Source of the DNA: JBBRHQ01 sp963781345
GTDB taxonomy: Bacteria; Actinomycetota; Thermoleophilia; Solirubrobacterales; 70-9
Length of the DNA stretch: 64,000 nucleotides
Reading direction: 5' to 3'
Assembly (NCBI GenBank): GCA_963781345.1
Contig: CAWAFQ010000005.1
Span: forward strand, 1-64,000
Within the stretch, counting starts at the first letter, position 1. Every line of letters begins with the position of its first letter. Shown here piece by piece: positions 19,376 through 30,878 of this stretch. The notes beneath the pieces were generated by a model, which was not told where the DNA came from, ran no database searches, and saw only the letters and a program-made list of their open reading frames with translations. A program made the translations under genes and the position numbers.

Positions 19376-20017
19376 ATGCCAATCAAGAAGAACCGGCGCG
19401 GGGGCCGCCGGAGGACGGTCTTCGGCGGCATTTCAGCAGCCGCCTGCCTGATCGGTGCCCTTGCGCTTGCCCCCGCGGTGGAGGCTAAGTGTCCCGGGCA
19501 GGCCCCTGAGAAGCCGTTCGCCGCGGTCCACGACAAGGCTGACTACGTTGCCTTCCCGAACGGCTCGCTCGAGGACGGCACAACGGGCTGGACCCTGGGC
19601 GAGGGCGCAAGGCTTCGCTCACACCAAAACCCCTTCCGCCTTGATCCCGGCAGCAACGCTCTCTTCCTGCCGGCCGGCAGCTGGGCGGTCTCGCCACCGG
19701 TCTGCGTCGGCGAGGGTTCCCCGACGGCACGGATGTTCGCCAAGACCGTGGTCAAGAGCCCGGCCAGCGGGGCGACGCTGAAGGCCGAGGTTCTCTACCT
19801 GCAGCCGAGCAGGTCCGGCAGGACGATCAAGAAGGTCGGAAACCTGCCCGACGAGGTGATCTGGTCTGCGACCCGGAAGTTCTCCCTCTCCCAGGGGCAG
19901 CTCGGCATCAAGCCGGGTTCGGGCGCGACCAGAATGATCAGGTACCGCTTCACCCCGCTCTATAGGACCTCCTGGGTGATCGACGACCTCTTCGTCGATC
20001 CGCGGGCGCGTTACTAG
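19376..20017 (+). CDS. Secreted protein of unknown function (paralogue 2)
   Basis: 213 residues with a basic N-terminus (MPIKKNRRGG) and Sec signal peptide ending near AVEAKC. The ATG at 19376 is chosen over 19370 because GGAGAG is then six bases away and the MPIKK start matches the paralogue. The mature domain shows GSLEDGTTGWTLGEGA, an SPPVCV strand and the end SWVIDDLFVDP, mirroring the neighbour at 18685. It lies 34 bp downstream and is probably co-transcribed. Divergence is high outside the signature blocks, so the duplication is old. Confidence 0.72.
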   Translation: MPIKKNRRGGRRRTVFGGISAAACLIGALALAPAVEAKCPGQAPEKPFAAVHDKADYVAFPNGSLEDGTTGWTLGEGARLRSHQNPFRLDPGSNALFLPAGSWAVSPPVCVGEGSPTARMFAKTVVKSPASGATLKAEVLYLQPSRSGRTIKKVGNLPDEVIWSATRKFSLSQGQLGIKPGSGATRMIRYRFTPLYRTSWVIDDLFVDPRARY

Positions 20018-20141
20018 GGCCGAGCGGGACTCGCGGAATCAGGGGGCCGGGCGCAAGCGCAAAGCGGCCGCCTCGTGCCGCCGGGAGTTGAGCACGCTCC
20101 GAGCCCCCCTGCGGCGGCCACCTCATCTAGTCTCGTCGCCG

Positions 20142-21002
20142 ATGGCCGACGCGATCGCAGCCGATCACGACGAGGGCGCCTTCACCGGCGCCGGCGGCCT
20201 CGAGATCTACTGGCAGCGCTGGCGCCCCGAGGTCCCGGCGAAGGCCGTGGTCGTGATCGCCCACGGCGTCAGCGAGCACGGTGGGCGCTACGGCCACGTC
20301 GTCGACCGGATCGTCCCCCTCGGCTACCCGGTCTGGGCCCTCGATCACCGCGGCCATGGCCGCTCCGAGGGGAAGCGGGCGGTGATCGACCGGATGCGAA
20401 ACGCGACCGCCGATCTCGACGCCTTCATCGACATCGCGCGCGCCGGGGCGGGGGCGGGCCCGCCGTTGATCCTGCTCGGCCACAGCATGGGCGGCTGTAT
20501 CTCACTCGACTACGCCCTCAGCGACCAATCGAAGCTCGACGGGCTGATCCTCTCGGCCCCGGCGGCGAAGCTCGAGGCCGCCTCGCCGGCGATCCGCCTC
20601 GCCAGCCGGGTCCTCTCGGCGCTGACGCCGGGCCTCGGTGTCTTTTCGGTCGACGCCGAGCTGATCTCGCGTGACCCCGCCGAGGTCGAGGCCTACCGCA
20701 ATGACCCCCTCGTCCACCAGGGGAAGCTGCCGGCGAGAACGATCGCCGAGATGGCCGCGGCGATCGAGACCTTCGAGGAGCGGATGGGCAGCCTGACGCT
20801 GCCGCTGCTCGGCATGCACGGCTCCGACGACAGGCTCGCCCCCGTCGAGGCCAGCCGCATGGTCAACCGCCTCGCGGCCTCCGAGGACAAGACCCTGAAG
20901 GTCTACGAGGGCCTGCGCCACGAGATCTTCAACGAGCGGCCGGCCGACCGCGAGAGGGTCCTCGACGACCTGGTCGCGTGGCTCGGCGCCCACGGCGGCT
21001 GA
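20142..21002 (+). CDS. Monoacylglycerol lipase / lysophospholipase (alpha/beta hydrolase)
   Basis: A 286-aa serine hydrolase. The nucleophile elbow GHSMGG, the oxyanion strand IAHGVSEHGGRY and the DHRGHGRSEG segment are diagnostic of the monoglyceride lipase family. The catalytic Asp is expected in HGSDDRLAP and the His in GLRHEIFNE. No signal peptide, so it is cytoplasmic or peripherally membrane-bound. It would release fatty acid from monoacylglycerol or lysophospholipid. ATG 20142 is preferred over an upstream ATG at 20088 that would add a poorly coding leader. Confidence 0.88.
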   Translation: MADAIAADHDEGAFTGAGGLEIYWQRWRPEVPAKAVVVIAHGVSEHGGRYGHVVDRIVPLGYPVWALDHRGHGRSEGKRAVIDRMRNATADLDAFIDIARAGAGAGPPLILLGHSMGGCISLDYALSDQSKLDGLILSAPAAKLEAASPAIRLASRVLSALTPGLGVFSVDAELISRDPAEVEAYRNDPLVHQGKLPARTIAEMAAAIETFEERMGSLTLPLLGMHGSDDRLAPVEASRMVNRLAASEDKTLKVYEGLRHEIFNERPADRERVLDDLVAWLGAHGG

Positions 21003-21264
21003 GCGGGACCGCCCCGGCGGCGTCCGGCCGCAGATGGTGAAACGCCCCGCCGGGGGGGCGAGGCGCTCACAGGGAGGAGAGGTATTCGATTGTTGACGCT
21101 GACCGGTACAGATGCGGCCGGGCCGGAGCCATTTGTCGGGCTCTATGTGGGCCGGTCGCGTACTTTGGTCGGCGCAGGGGAAACGTTAGGGGCGGCTGGG
21201 CCCGGCGGGGCCGAAACCGGCGCCAAGGTGGGCGCCCAACGGTTATCGCTGCCCAAACCTGCGG
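21003..21264. other. Intergenic region between convergent lipase and LysR genes
   Basis: Just behind the lipase gene a GC-rich dyad (about 21042-21060, CGCCCC / GGGGCG) could end the transcript. Further on there is a TTGACG hexamer at 21092 without a matching -10, and G-rich sequence with GGCGCC dyads near 21220-21232. No gene is evident. Confidence 0.35.
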
Positions 21265-22206
21265 TTAGTCCTCACCGCCGGCTACAGCGTCGCTGTGGCG
21301 CAGCAGAAAGGCGAGGAAGTCGCGGTCGGGACGCGGCAGCGAGGAGGGCGCGCGCGAGACGATCACGAACCTGCGCGGGAACGAGAGCCCCTCGACCGGG
21401 CGCCGGTAGAGCCGGTCGCCGGCCTCGTTCAGAGAAAGGGCCGAGAGCAGCACCGGCGCCGAGCGCTGGATCGCCTCGCGCTTTGCGACGGCGGTGCTTC
21501 CGACCTCGACCAGCGGCGGCGCCAGATGCAGGCCGCGCTCGGCGAGGGCGGTCTCAACGCAGCGGCGATCGTGTGCCTCGGGATCGCGGGTGACGAGCGG
21601 CGTGCTCAGAAGCGAACGCTGCGGGATCAGGTCGCGCCCGTACCAGGCGTGGCTCTGCGGCACCGCGACGATCACCTCGTCGTCGAGCAGCTCGAACTCC
21701 TCGAGGTCGTCGTGCTCGGAGACGTTGGGGTCGGCGGCGGTGATGCCGATGTTCGCCCGCCCCTCGGCGACCATCCGCCGCACCGCTACCGAGTTGGCGA
21801 TCGTCAGCTCGACCGGCGGGCGCCGGGCGCCATCGGCCTGGTAGGCGACCAGCTCCGGCGGCAGGTGGAACTCGGCGATCGTGTGGCTGGCGGCGAGCCG
21901 GATCGGGTCGGGGTCGTGCTGGGCGCCCTCGAGCAGCCCCTCGACCACCTCGGCCTGGTCGAGCAGGCGCCGCGCCTCCGGGTAGAGACGGCGCCCGGCG
22001 GGGGTCAGGGTGACGCCGCTGGAGGAGCGCTCGAGCAGGTCGGTGCCGGCGAGCGCCTCGAGCCCGCGAAGCCGCTTCGAGAGCGCCGGCTGGCTGATCT
22101 GAAGCCGCACCGCGGCCCGCCCCAGGGTCCCCAGGTCGGCCGCGGCGCAGAAGGCGCGCAGCTCGCCGATGTCGGGGGTGCGCAGGAGGCGCTTCGCGGA
22201 GGCCAT
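21265..22206 (-). CDS. LysR-family transcriptional regulator
   Basis: A 313-aa regulator with an N-terminal winged HTH (LGRAAVRLQISQPALSKRLRGLE, residues about 25-48). Two ligand-binding subdomains follow, in the usual LTTR layout (NSVAVRRMVAEGRANIGIT ... DEVIVAVPQSHAW). The first base lies 16 bp from the stop of the upstream SnoaL-HAD gene, so the two are on one transcript and no divergent target gene lies beside it. Its effector and targets cannot be read from sequence. Confidence 0.88.
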   Translation of the reverse strand: MASAKRLLRTPDIGELRAFCAAADLGTLGRAAVRLQISQPALSKRLRGLEALAGTDLLERSSSGVTLTPAGRRLYPEARRLLDQAEVVEGLLEGAQHDPDPIRLAASHTIAEFHLPPELVAYQADGARRPPVELTIANSVAVRRMVAEGRANIGITAADPNVSEHDDLEEFELLDDEVIVAVPQSHAWYGRDLIPQRSLLSTPLVTRDPEAHDRRCVETALAERGLHLAPPLVEVGSTAVAKREAIQRSAPVLLSALSLNEAGDRLYRRPVEGLSFPRRFVIVSRAPSSLPRPDRDFLAFLLRHSDAVAGGED

Positions 22207-22222
22207 CAGCGACCCTCGCGCC

Positions 22223-23257
22223 TCAGTCGCCGAGACCGAGCCGGTGGATCACCGGGTCGTCCTCGAGCGAGGTGGCGTTGTGGTGGGCATTCGGCAGCTC
22301 CACCCCCGGCATCGACGGCACCCCGATCACCGCGAGGCCGGCGGCGCGGGCCGACTCGACCCCGGTCGGGGAGTCCTCGAGGGCGACGACGCGCAGGCTC
22401 GGCTCGACCCCGATCAGCCGGCATGCCTCGAGATAGGGCGCCGGGTCGGGCTTCGCCGCGGTGACCTCGTGAGCGCTGACCGTGGTCTCGAAGGCGTCCC
22501 TCATCCCCACCATCTCGAGCGCCAGGTCGATGAAGGCGCGCGGCGAGTTGGAGACGATCGCGAGCGGGAGATCGCGCCGCCGCAGCTCGGCGACGAGCTC
22601 GCGCGCGCCGACCATCGTCTCGACCCCGTTGGCGAGCTCGGCCATCACCAACTCGTCGAGCTCGGCCATGATCGCCTCGCCGGGCTCACCGAAGCGGCCC
22701 TCGAGGACGCCGGAGGCGATCTCGGCCGAGGTGCCGATCAGCTCGCGCTTGTCGGCGATCGTGAACTCGAGGCCGCGGCGCTCAAACAGCACGCGCTCGC
22801 CGCGGGTCCAGACCGACTCGGTGTCGAGCAGGAGGCCGTCGTTGTCGAAGATCACGGCCTGCGCGGGCAGCGCCGAGGCGGCCGCCTGCTCGAGGCTCCT
22901 GAAGGAGAGCATCTGCGAGAGCAGGCCGTCGCGGATCACGTAGTGCTGGCTGAACGTGGCCTCGACCTCGATTCCCTCGCGGCCGACACCGCTGAAGCGA
23001 GCCCGGGTCAGGACCTCGCCGGGAGCCGTCTCGACCATCTCGTCGTAGGAGAGGCTGATTCTCTCCCACGGCTCATGGAACCCCTCCCAGAACTCGCGAA
23101 CGCCCTCGCGCCCGCGGTAGCTGGTCTTCAGCCCCGGGAATACCCCCGCCGTGCGCCAATCCACGTCGGGGTCGACGGTGGCGAGAAAGGCGTCGACATC
23201 GCCGCTGTTCCAGGCGGCGAAGGCTTTCGAGACCAGCTCGGGGGCGTCGGCTGACAC
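22223..23257 (-). CDS. SnoaL-like domain fused to a HAD-family hydrolase
   Basis: One 344-aa frame joins two domains. Residues about 5-125 are a SnoaL/NTF2-like cone (AAWNSGDVDAFLATVDPDVDW). From about 130 a beta-phosphoglucomutase-like HAD phosphatase begins with DNDGLLLDTES (nucleophile and general-acid Asp), followed by SNSPRAF and the KPDPAPYLEA and LEDSPTGVESA motifs. Both halves look intact and no frameshift is needed. GTG 23257 is preferred; an ATG at 23308 adds 17 Arg/Gly-rich residues. The HAD part probably dephosphorylates a sugar phosphate, and the SnoaL part may bind a small ligand. It is followed by the LysR gene. Confidence 0.8.
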   Translation of the reverse strand: MSADAPELVSKAFAAWNSGDVDAFLATVDPDVDWRTAGVFPGLKTSYRGREGVREFWEGFHEPWERISLSYDEMVETAPGEVLTRARFSGVGREGIEVEATFSQHYVIRDGLLSQMLSFRSLEQAAASALPAQAVIFDNDGLLLDTESVWTRGERVLFERRGLEFTIADKRELIGTSAEIASGVLEGRFGEPGEAIMAELDELVMAELANGVETMVGARELVAELRRRDLPLAIVSNSPRAFIDLALEMVGMRDAFETTVSAHEVTAAKPDPAPYLEACRLIGVEPSLRVVALEDSPTGVESARAAGLAVIGVPSMPGVELPNAHHNATSLEDDPVIHRLGLGD

Positions 23258-23317
23258 GGCGCGAGTATTGCCTAGTCGCCGCCCCGCCGCCGCGCCGCGG
23301 GGCGGCATCGCCGCCGC

Positions 23318-24115
23318 TCAGCCGAGCGCGGCGAGGACCGCGTCGAGGTCGGCGACGACGTCACCGTCGAGCCTGACCTCGGCCTCGCGGTCATAGGGGG
23401 TCGGGCCCTGGGTGACGATCGCGATCCGCCCCCCGCCTCGCAGGGTCAGCTCCGGCAGCCCGGCGACCGGATAGACCTCGAGCGAGGAGCCGACGCAGAG
23501 CATCAGATCGGCGCGCTCGGCGAGGGCCTGCGCCTGCGACATCGCCAGCTCCGGCAGCATCTCGCCGAAGAGGACGACGTCGGGCTTGACCAGCCCGCAG
23601 CACATCGAGCACTCGGCGACGCCGTCCTCGGTGAAGAGGGCCTCGACGTCCTCGTGCCGGTAGGTGGCGTCACAGAAGGTGCATGAGGAGGTCTCGATCG
23701 AGCCGTGGACCTCGATCACCCGCTCCGAGCCGGCGGCGCGGTGGAGGCGGTCGATGTTCTGGGTGATCACCGCCTCGATCAGGCCGCGGCGCTCGAGGTC
23801 GGCCAGCGCCGCGTGCGCCGCGTTTGGCTCCTTTTCCCCCAGCGTCTCGAAGCGCGGCCGGTAGAACTCCCAGAAGCGGGCCGGGTCGCGGCGGAAGGCG
23901 TCGATGTGGGCGACCTCCATCGGGTCGACGTTCTCCCAGATGCCGGTGCCGGGGGTGCGGAAGTCGGGGATTCCCGAGGGCACCGAGATCCCGGCGCCGG
24001 TCAGCGCCACCGTGCACCTCGACTCGCGAATCAGCCTCGCCAGCCGCGCGGCGCCGGTGGCGAGGGTCTCTGCGGCCTTGGCCTCCACGGTCCCCAGTCT
24101 GCCATTCTCGGGCAT
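23318..24115 (-). CDS. NAD-dependent protein deacetylase (Sir2 family)
   Basis: A 265-aa sirtuin. GAGISVPSGIPDFR binds NAD+, TQNIDRLH and the catalytic His in VIEVHGS follow, then two Cys pairs (CTFC and CSMC) for the structural zinc, and the C-terminal VGSSLEVYPVAGL. All key residues are present. The enzyme removes acyl groups from lysines with NAD+, producing O-acetyl-ADP-ribose; bacterial targets are typically acetyl-CoA synthetases, which are absent here. A start a few codons downstream (GTG in GTVEAK) cannot be excluded. Confidence 0.9.
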   Translation of the reverse strand: MPENGRLGTVEAKAAETLATGAARLARLIRESRCTVALTGAGISVPSGIPDFRTPGTGIWENVDPMEVAHIDAFRRDPARFWEFYRPRFETLGEKEPNAAHAALADLERRGLIEAVITQNIDRLHRAAGSERVIEVHGSIETSSCTFCDATYRHEDVEALFTEDGVAECSMCCGLVKPDVVLFGEMLPELAMSQAQALAERADLMLCVGSSLEVYPVAGLPELTLRGGGRIAIVTQGPTPYDREAEVRLDGDVVADLDAVLAALG

Positions 24116-24222
24116 GCGGGGCCTCGGCGGATCGCCCAGGGGGACCGCACCGGACTCGCGCCGGGTGTAGCTTCGGTGCGATCCCGTCCGGGTTCGCTAG
24201 AGATCGACGGAGGAGTCTTCAG

Positions 24223-24726
24223 ATGGCAAGAGGAAGCAAAGATTCGAAATCGAGCAGTGGCGGGCGGCTTCGCTACGCAAAGCACGGCTTGCGCGCGCTC
24301 ATGCTCGCGCGGAAGTACCGCGCCGGTGTGAAGGCACGGCAGCGCGAGAGGGAAGGTAGCCGGGGGCCGTCGCCGACCGTTCTCGTCATCGCCCTCGTCG
24401 CCCTCGTCAGCCTCGGGGCCGGCCTCTACCTCCTGCGCAGGCACATCCCCGGCCCCTGGCGCAGCGAGACCACCGGCGAGGGCCCCGGAGCCGAGACCGT
24501 GGCGGCACCGAGTGCCGCCAACGGCGAGATGCCGGCGGGCAGCGGGGCCGAGGCGTCCGGCGGAGCAGCGGGCAGCGGGGCCGAGGCGACCGGCGGAGAA
24601 GCGGGTGGCGGGGCCGAGGCGACCGGCGGAGAAGCGGGTGGCGGAGCAGCGGCCGGCGCAGCGGCGGCCGGCGGAGCCCAGGACGCCACCGAGGCTCCGG
24701 CGGGCAACGGGGCGAAGGCCGACTAG
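24223..24726 (+). CDS. Small membrane protein with Ala/Gly/Glu-rich repeats
   Basis: 167 residues, ATG preceded by GGAGG at proper distance. The N-terminal 50 residues are strongly basic (RKYRAGVKARQRERE), one membrane helix follows (VLVIALVALVSLGAGLYLL), then a low-complexity tail of repeating GAEATGGEAGG-type units. Orientation is likely N-in, with the tail outside. I do not recognise a family. The repeats (33 bp units around 24580-24650) are in-frame and may vary between strains. Confidence 0.65.
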   Translation: MARGSKDSKSSSGGRLRYAKHGLRALMLARKYRAGVKARQREREGSRGPSPTVLVIALVALVSLGAGLYLLRRHIPGPWRSETTGEGPGAETVAAPSAANGEMPAGSGAEASGGAAGSGAEATGGEAGGGAEATGGEAGGGAAAGAAAAGGAQDATEAPAGNGAKAD

Positions 24727-24759
24727 CGACCCCCTGGCTCACCCCTCCCCGAAGAGGCG

Positions 24760-25302
24760 ATGGACGTAAATGCTCTGACGGACCCGCTCGGCAGCGCCGA
24801 GAGGGACGGCAAGCGCTTCGTGCTGAGCTACGAGCGCCACATCCCCCGCGGCGTCGACCGGGTCTGGGCGGCGCTCACCCTGCCGGCACTGCTGCACGAG
24901 TGGCTGGGAGAGGTCGAGGTGGACCCGGTCGAGGGCGGCATCTTCTCGATCACCTGGCTCAACGCCAACGCCGACGGCAGGGCTCCGACGATGGAGGCCA
25001 GGATCACCGCGATCGACCCGCCGCGCCTGCTCGAGGTCAGGGGCCCCCCGCACGGGGTCCTGCGGTTTGAGCTGGGCCCCGAGGGCGACGGCACGATCCT
25101 GACCCTGACCAACACCACGCGCCGCAGGCCCGACGACATGTTCAGGAACCTCGCCGGCTGGCACATCCACCTGATCCACCTCGAGGAGTCCCTCGACGGC
25201 GCCACCGTCGATTGGCCGAACTGGTGGCGCGAGGAAGGAGCCACCCGCTGGCAGACGCTGCATGACCGCTACAGGGAGCGGGCGCTGGCCGCTCGAGGTT
25301 GA
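24760..25302 (+). CDS. SRPBCC / AHSA1-like domain protein
   Basis: A 180-aa START-fold protein. The N-terminal strand reads RFVLSYERHIPRGVDRVWAAL, then LLHEWLG and VEGGIFSITW, and a C-terminal helix with WHIHLIHLEESL. These match the activator-of-Hsp90-ATPase-1-like branch, which binds hydrophobic ligands or partners. No enzyme motif. It lies 33 bp behind the repeat-tail membrane protein, a possible two-gene transcript. Confidence 0.75.
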   Translation: MDVNALTDPLGSAERDGKRFVLSYERHIPRGVDRVWAALTLPALLHEWLGEVEVDPVEGGIFSITWLNANADGRAPTMEARITAIDPPRLLEVRGPPHGVLRFELGPEGDGTILTLTNTTRRRPDDMFRNLAGWHIHLIHLEESLDGATVDWPNWWREEGATRWQTLHDRYRERALAARG

Positions 25303-25353
25303 CGTCTTCGGATCAGGGGGTAGGTTGGGGCCAATCAAACAAGGAGGAGCGGT

Positions 25354-25710
25354 ATGGCTGAGGCAGTGCTGTTTGTCGGTTGGGGTCAGGTGGTCCGCGG
25401 GCGCGAGGAGCGTGCGCTGAAGGTGTTCAACGAGAGCGTCGAGTACTGGGGCGGCCTCCAGGGCGACGGCAAGATCGAGGACTTCGAGGTCGTCCTGCTC
25501 ACCCCCCACGGTGGCGACCTCCAGGGCTTTGCGCTGCTGCGCGGCAGCCGCGATCAGATCGCCGCGCTGGGCGCCGACGAAGAGTTCGAGCGGCGCATCA
25601 CACGCGCCGACCTGATCGTCGATAACCAGGGCGTCGTCAACGGCGTCACCGGCGAGGGCATCGCCCGCGGGATGGGGCAGTACCAGGCGGAGATAGCCGA
25701 CCTCGACTAG
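25354..25710 (+). CDS. Conserved hypothetical protein
   Basis: A 118-aa soluble protein with a clear ribosome site (AAGGAGG, spacing 5-6). It begins MAEAVLFVGWGQVVRG and contains EYWGGLQGDGKIEDFEVVLL. The alternation of strand and helix suggests a ferredoxin-like or dimeric alpha-beta-barrel fold. I cannot name the family. It stands alone between convergent genes. Confidence 0.7.
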   Translation: MAEAVLFVGWGQVVRGREERALKVFNESVEYWGGLQGDGKIEDFEVVLLTPHGGDLQGFALLRGSRDQIAALGADEEFERRITRADLIVDNQGVVNGVTGEGIARGMGQYQAEIADLD

Positions 25711-25760
25711 GGGCGGCGGCCGGCGCACCGGGCCCCGCGGGGCCCGGTCGCCTCAGGCCT

Positions 25761-27764
<2,004 letters not shown>

Positions 27765-27956
27765 TTCTGGTCAGTCCTCCAGGGTCTAGGGATGGCGCCG
27801 CGGGGACGCATCGTGGGCATCCGCGAGCGGCGGCGAAGGCTATAGGCTGCGGCCAATCCGGCCCGCGCCGGGGTGGAGAGAGATCAGAGCGAGAGGGAAG
27901 ACCGAGTTGAGCCTCGACATGCGTGCAGTCGGTCCCCAAGGGCATCTGCGTCTGAG

Positions 27957-30878
27957 TTGAACCGGTCGGAGACGCCGCCCGGGGCGCCTGCGACTCCCAT
28001 AGGAGCCGATCCCGAGGAGCGCCTCGATCTGCTGCTGCGCCACCTCGGCACCAGCACCGAGGGGCTCTCGACCCCGGAGGCCGAGAGACGGCTCGAGCAG
28101 CACGGGCCCAACGAGATCCGCCGCCACCGCGGACCCAGCCGTTTGCGGGAGCTGGCCCGCCAGTTCACCCACCCGCTGGCGCTGCTGCTCTGGGCCGCAG
28201 CGGCGCTGGCGCTGGTGGCCGGGATCCCGGCCCTGGCGGTCGCGATCGTCGTCGTCATCGTCCTCAACGCGCTCTTCGCCTTCGCCCAGGAGGTGCAGGC
28301 GGAGCGGGCGACCGAGGCCCTGCGGGAGTTCCTTCCCCCCCGGGTCAGGGTGAGGCGCGACGGCAGCGAGGCCGAGGTTGATGCGACCAGCCTCGTGCCC
28401 GGCGACCTGCTGCTGCTGAACGAGGGCGACCGCCTCTCGGCCGACGCGCGCCTGATCGACGGCTCGCTCGAGGTCGACATGTCGCCGCTGACCGGCGAGT
28501 CGGCGCCGGTCGGCCGAAGCGCCCACCACTCCGGTCCCCCGGGCCCTCCCGCTGGAGTCCGATGACCTCGTCTTCAGCGGGACCCTCTGCACGGCGGGGG
28601 CCGCCAAGGCGATCGTCTACTCGACCGGGATGGCGACGCAGCTGGGCCGCATCGCGGCGCTCTCGCAGCGGGTGCAGGCCGAGATCAGCCCGCTCCAGGT
28701 TCAGGTCAACCAGGCGGCCCGCCTGATCGCGGTGATCGCGGTCTCCGCCGGAGTCCTCTTCCTCTTCCTCGGCACGCTCGTCGCCGGGCTCAACCTCTCC
28801 GACTCGCTCACCTTCGCGATCGGGCTGCTGGTCGCGAACGTGCCCGAGGGGCTGCTGCCGACGATCACGCTCGCGCTCGCCGTCGGCGTGCGCCGGATGG
28901 CCCGCCGCCGGGCCCTGGTCAAGCGACTGACCGCGGTCGAGACGCTCGGGTCGACCGACGTCATCTGCACCGATAAGACCGGCACCCTGACCACCGGGAA
29001 GATGGTCGTTCGCGCCTTCTGGGGCGACGGGCGCGAGCTCGAGCCCGGCGCCGGCGCGGGCGGCGCCGAGGCGCGGGAGCCCTTCTCCGGCCTGCTGCGA
29101 ACAGCGGTGCGCTGCTGCAACGCGCATGCCGAGCGCGACGAGTCCGGATGGCAGCGCGCCGGCGACCCGACCGAGAGCGCCCTGCTGGTGGCCGCCGGGG
29201 AGCTGTGGGAGGACGTCGCGATCGCCCAGCGCGACCGCGAGAGGCGAAGGGTGGGCGGCTTCCCCTTCGACGCGCGGGTGAAGCGGATGACGACGATCGA
29301 CGTCGAGGGCGAGGGCGAGGACGAGCACTGGCTCCATGCCAAGGGGGCGCCGCTGGAGCTGTTGGAGCGGTGCGGCTCGATCCGGGGTCCCGGCGGCGAC
29401 CGCCCGCTCAGCCCCGGGGACCGCTCAAGGGTGCGAGAGGCATTCGAGGCCTACGCGGGCCGGGGACTGCGGGTGCTCGGGTTCGCCGAGCAGCGTCTGC
29501 AGAGCGTTCCCAGGGTCGAGGATCGCGAGCGGGTCGAGGACCGGCTCACCTTCCTCGGCCTGGCGGCGCTCGAGGATCCGCCCCGTCCCGAGGTCGCCGA
29601 TGCGGTTGCGCAGTGCAGGCTCTCGGGCGTGCGCGTGATCGTCGTCACCGGTGATCACGGACTGACCGCCGAGGCCGTCGCCCGCGGGGTGGGAATCGTC
29701 GGCGAGGAGCCGACGGTGGTCTCGGGCCAGGAGATCGAGGCGCTGCCGGTCGCTGAGCTCAACCGCCTCCTCGATGAGAGCGCCGAGCTGATCATCGCCC
29801 GCAGCAACCCCGAGACCAAGCTCCACCTCGTCGATGCCCTGCGCGAGCAGGGCCACACCGTGGCGATGACCGGCGACGGGGTCAACGACGCACCCGCCCT
29901 GCGCCGGGCCGACATCGGCGTCTCGATGGGCCTCTCGGGCACCGACGTCGCGCGGGAGGCCTCGACCATGGTCCTCGCCGACGACAATTTCGCCTCGATC
30001 GTCAGCGCGATCAGGGAGGGCCGCGTCGTCTACGAGAACATCCGCAAGTTCATCACCTACATCTTCGCCCACGCCACGCCCGAGGTCGTCCCCTTCCTCC
30101 TCTTCGCCCTCTCCGGCGGGTCGATCCCCCTCGGCATCACCGCGCTCAGATCCTCGCCATCGACCTCGGGACGGAGACGCTCCCGGCGCTCGCCCTCGGC
30201 CAGGAGCCGCCGGAGCCGGGTGTGATGGACAAGCCGCCGCGCAAGCGCGACGAGAACATCATCACCGGTTCGATGCTGACCAGGGCCTGGCTGCGGCTCG
30301 GCCTGCTCGAGGCGCTCCTCGTCACCGGCGCCTTCCTCCTGGTGTTGGTCGAGGCCGGGTGGAGCCCAGGTGATCCGACCGGCGCCGGCTCGGCCCTTCA
30401 CGAGGACTACCTGCTGGCGACGACGGTGGTTTTCGCCGGCATCACAACCTGCCAGGTGGGGACCGCGTTCGCGACCCGCACCAGCCACGAGTCGCTGTGG
30501 CGGATCGGCGTCTTCACCAACCGCATGCTGCTCTGGGGCATCGCCTTCGAGCTCGCCTTCGCGGCCGCGATCGTCTACGTGCCCTGGCTCCAGGACATCT
30601 TCGGCACGGCGGCGCTCGGCGTGCGCGAGATCGCGGTCCTCGCCACCTTTCCCCTGGTTGTCTGGGGCTCCGATGAGCTCTGGCGCCGGAGGATGCGAAG
30701 GCGCGCGGGCGAGGGCGGAGGCGCGCGGGCGGGGGCGGGCGGAGGGGCGGGCGCGGGCGCGGACGGAGGGGCGAGTGCGGGCGCGGGTGGAGGGGCGAGT
30801 GCGGGCGCGGGTGGAGGGGCGAGTGCGGGCGCGGACGGAGGCGCGGACGAAGGCGAAGGCGGAGGCGGGGGCGGATGA
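27957..30878 (+). CDS. P-type cation ATPase, P2 (Ca2+ or Na+/K+-like), two frameshifts
   Basis: A primary cation pump. Visible are the actuator motif TGES (28494 region), the M4 motif VPEGL, the phosphorylation loop DKTGTLTTGK, the KGAP nucleotide site and the TGDGVNDAPAL hinge. Two single-base shifts interrupt it, one near the C5 run at 28537-28541 and another near 30145, where a base is missing before the segment encoding ILAIDLGTE. Corrected, it is about 970 aa. The C-terminus ends in an unusual Gly/Ala-rich repeat tail. Transported ion is uncertain; the PEGL motif places it with P2 pumps. The start (TTG 27957) is tentative. The next gene overlaps the stop (ATGA). Confidence 0.82.
30715..30870 (+). 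repeat. 24-bp tandem repeats in the ATPase C-terminal tail
   Basis: Units of about 24 bp (GGAGGGGCGAGTGCGGGCGC...) repeat four to five times in frame and encode GGASAGAG-type peptide. Units at about 30770, 30794 and 30818 are nearly identical, so replication slippage is probable. Confidence 0.7.
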
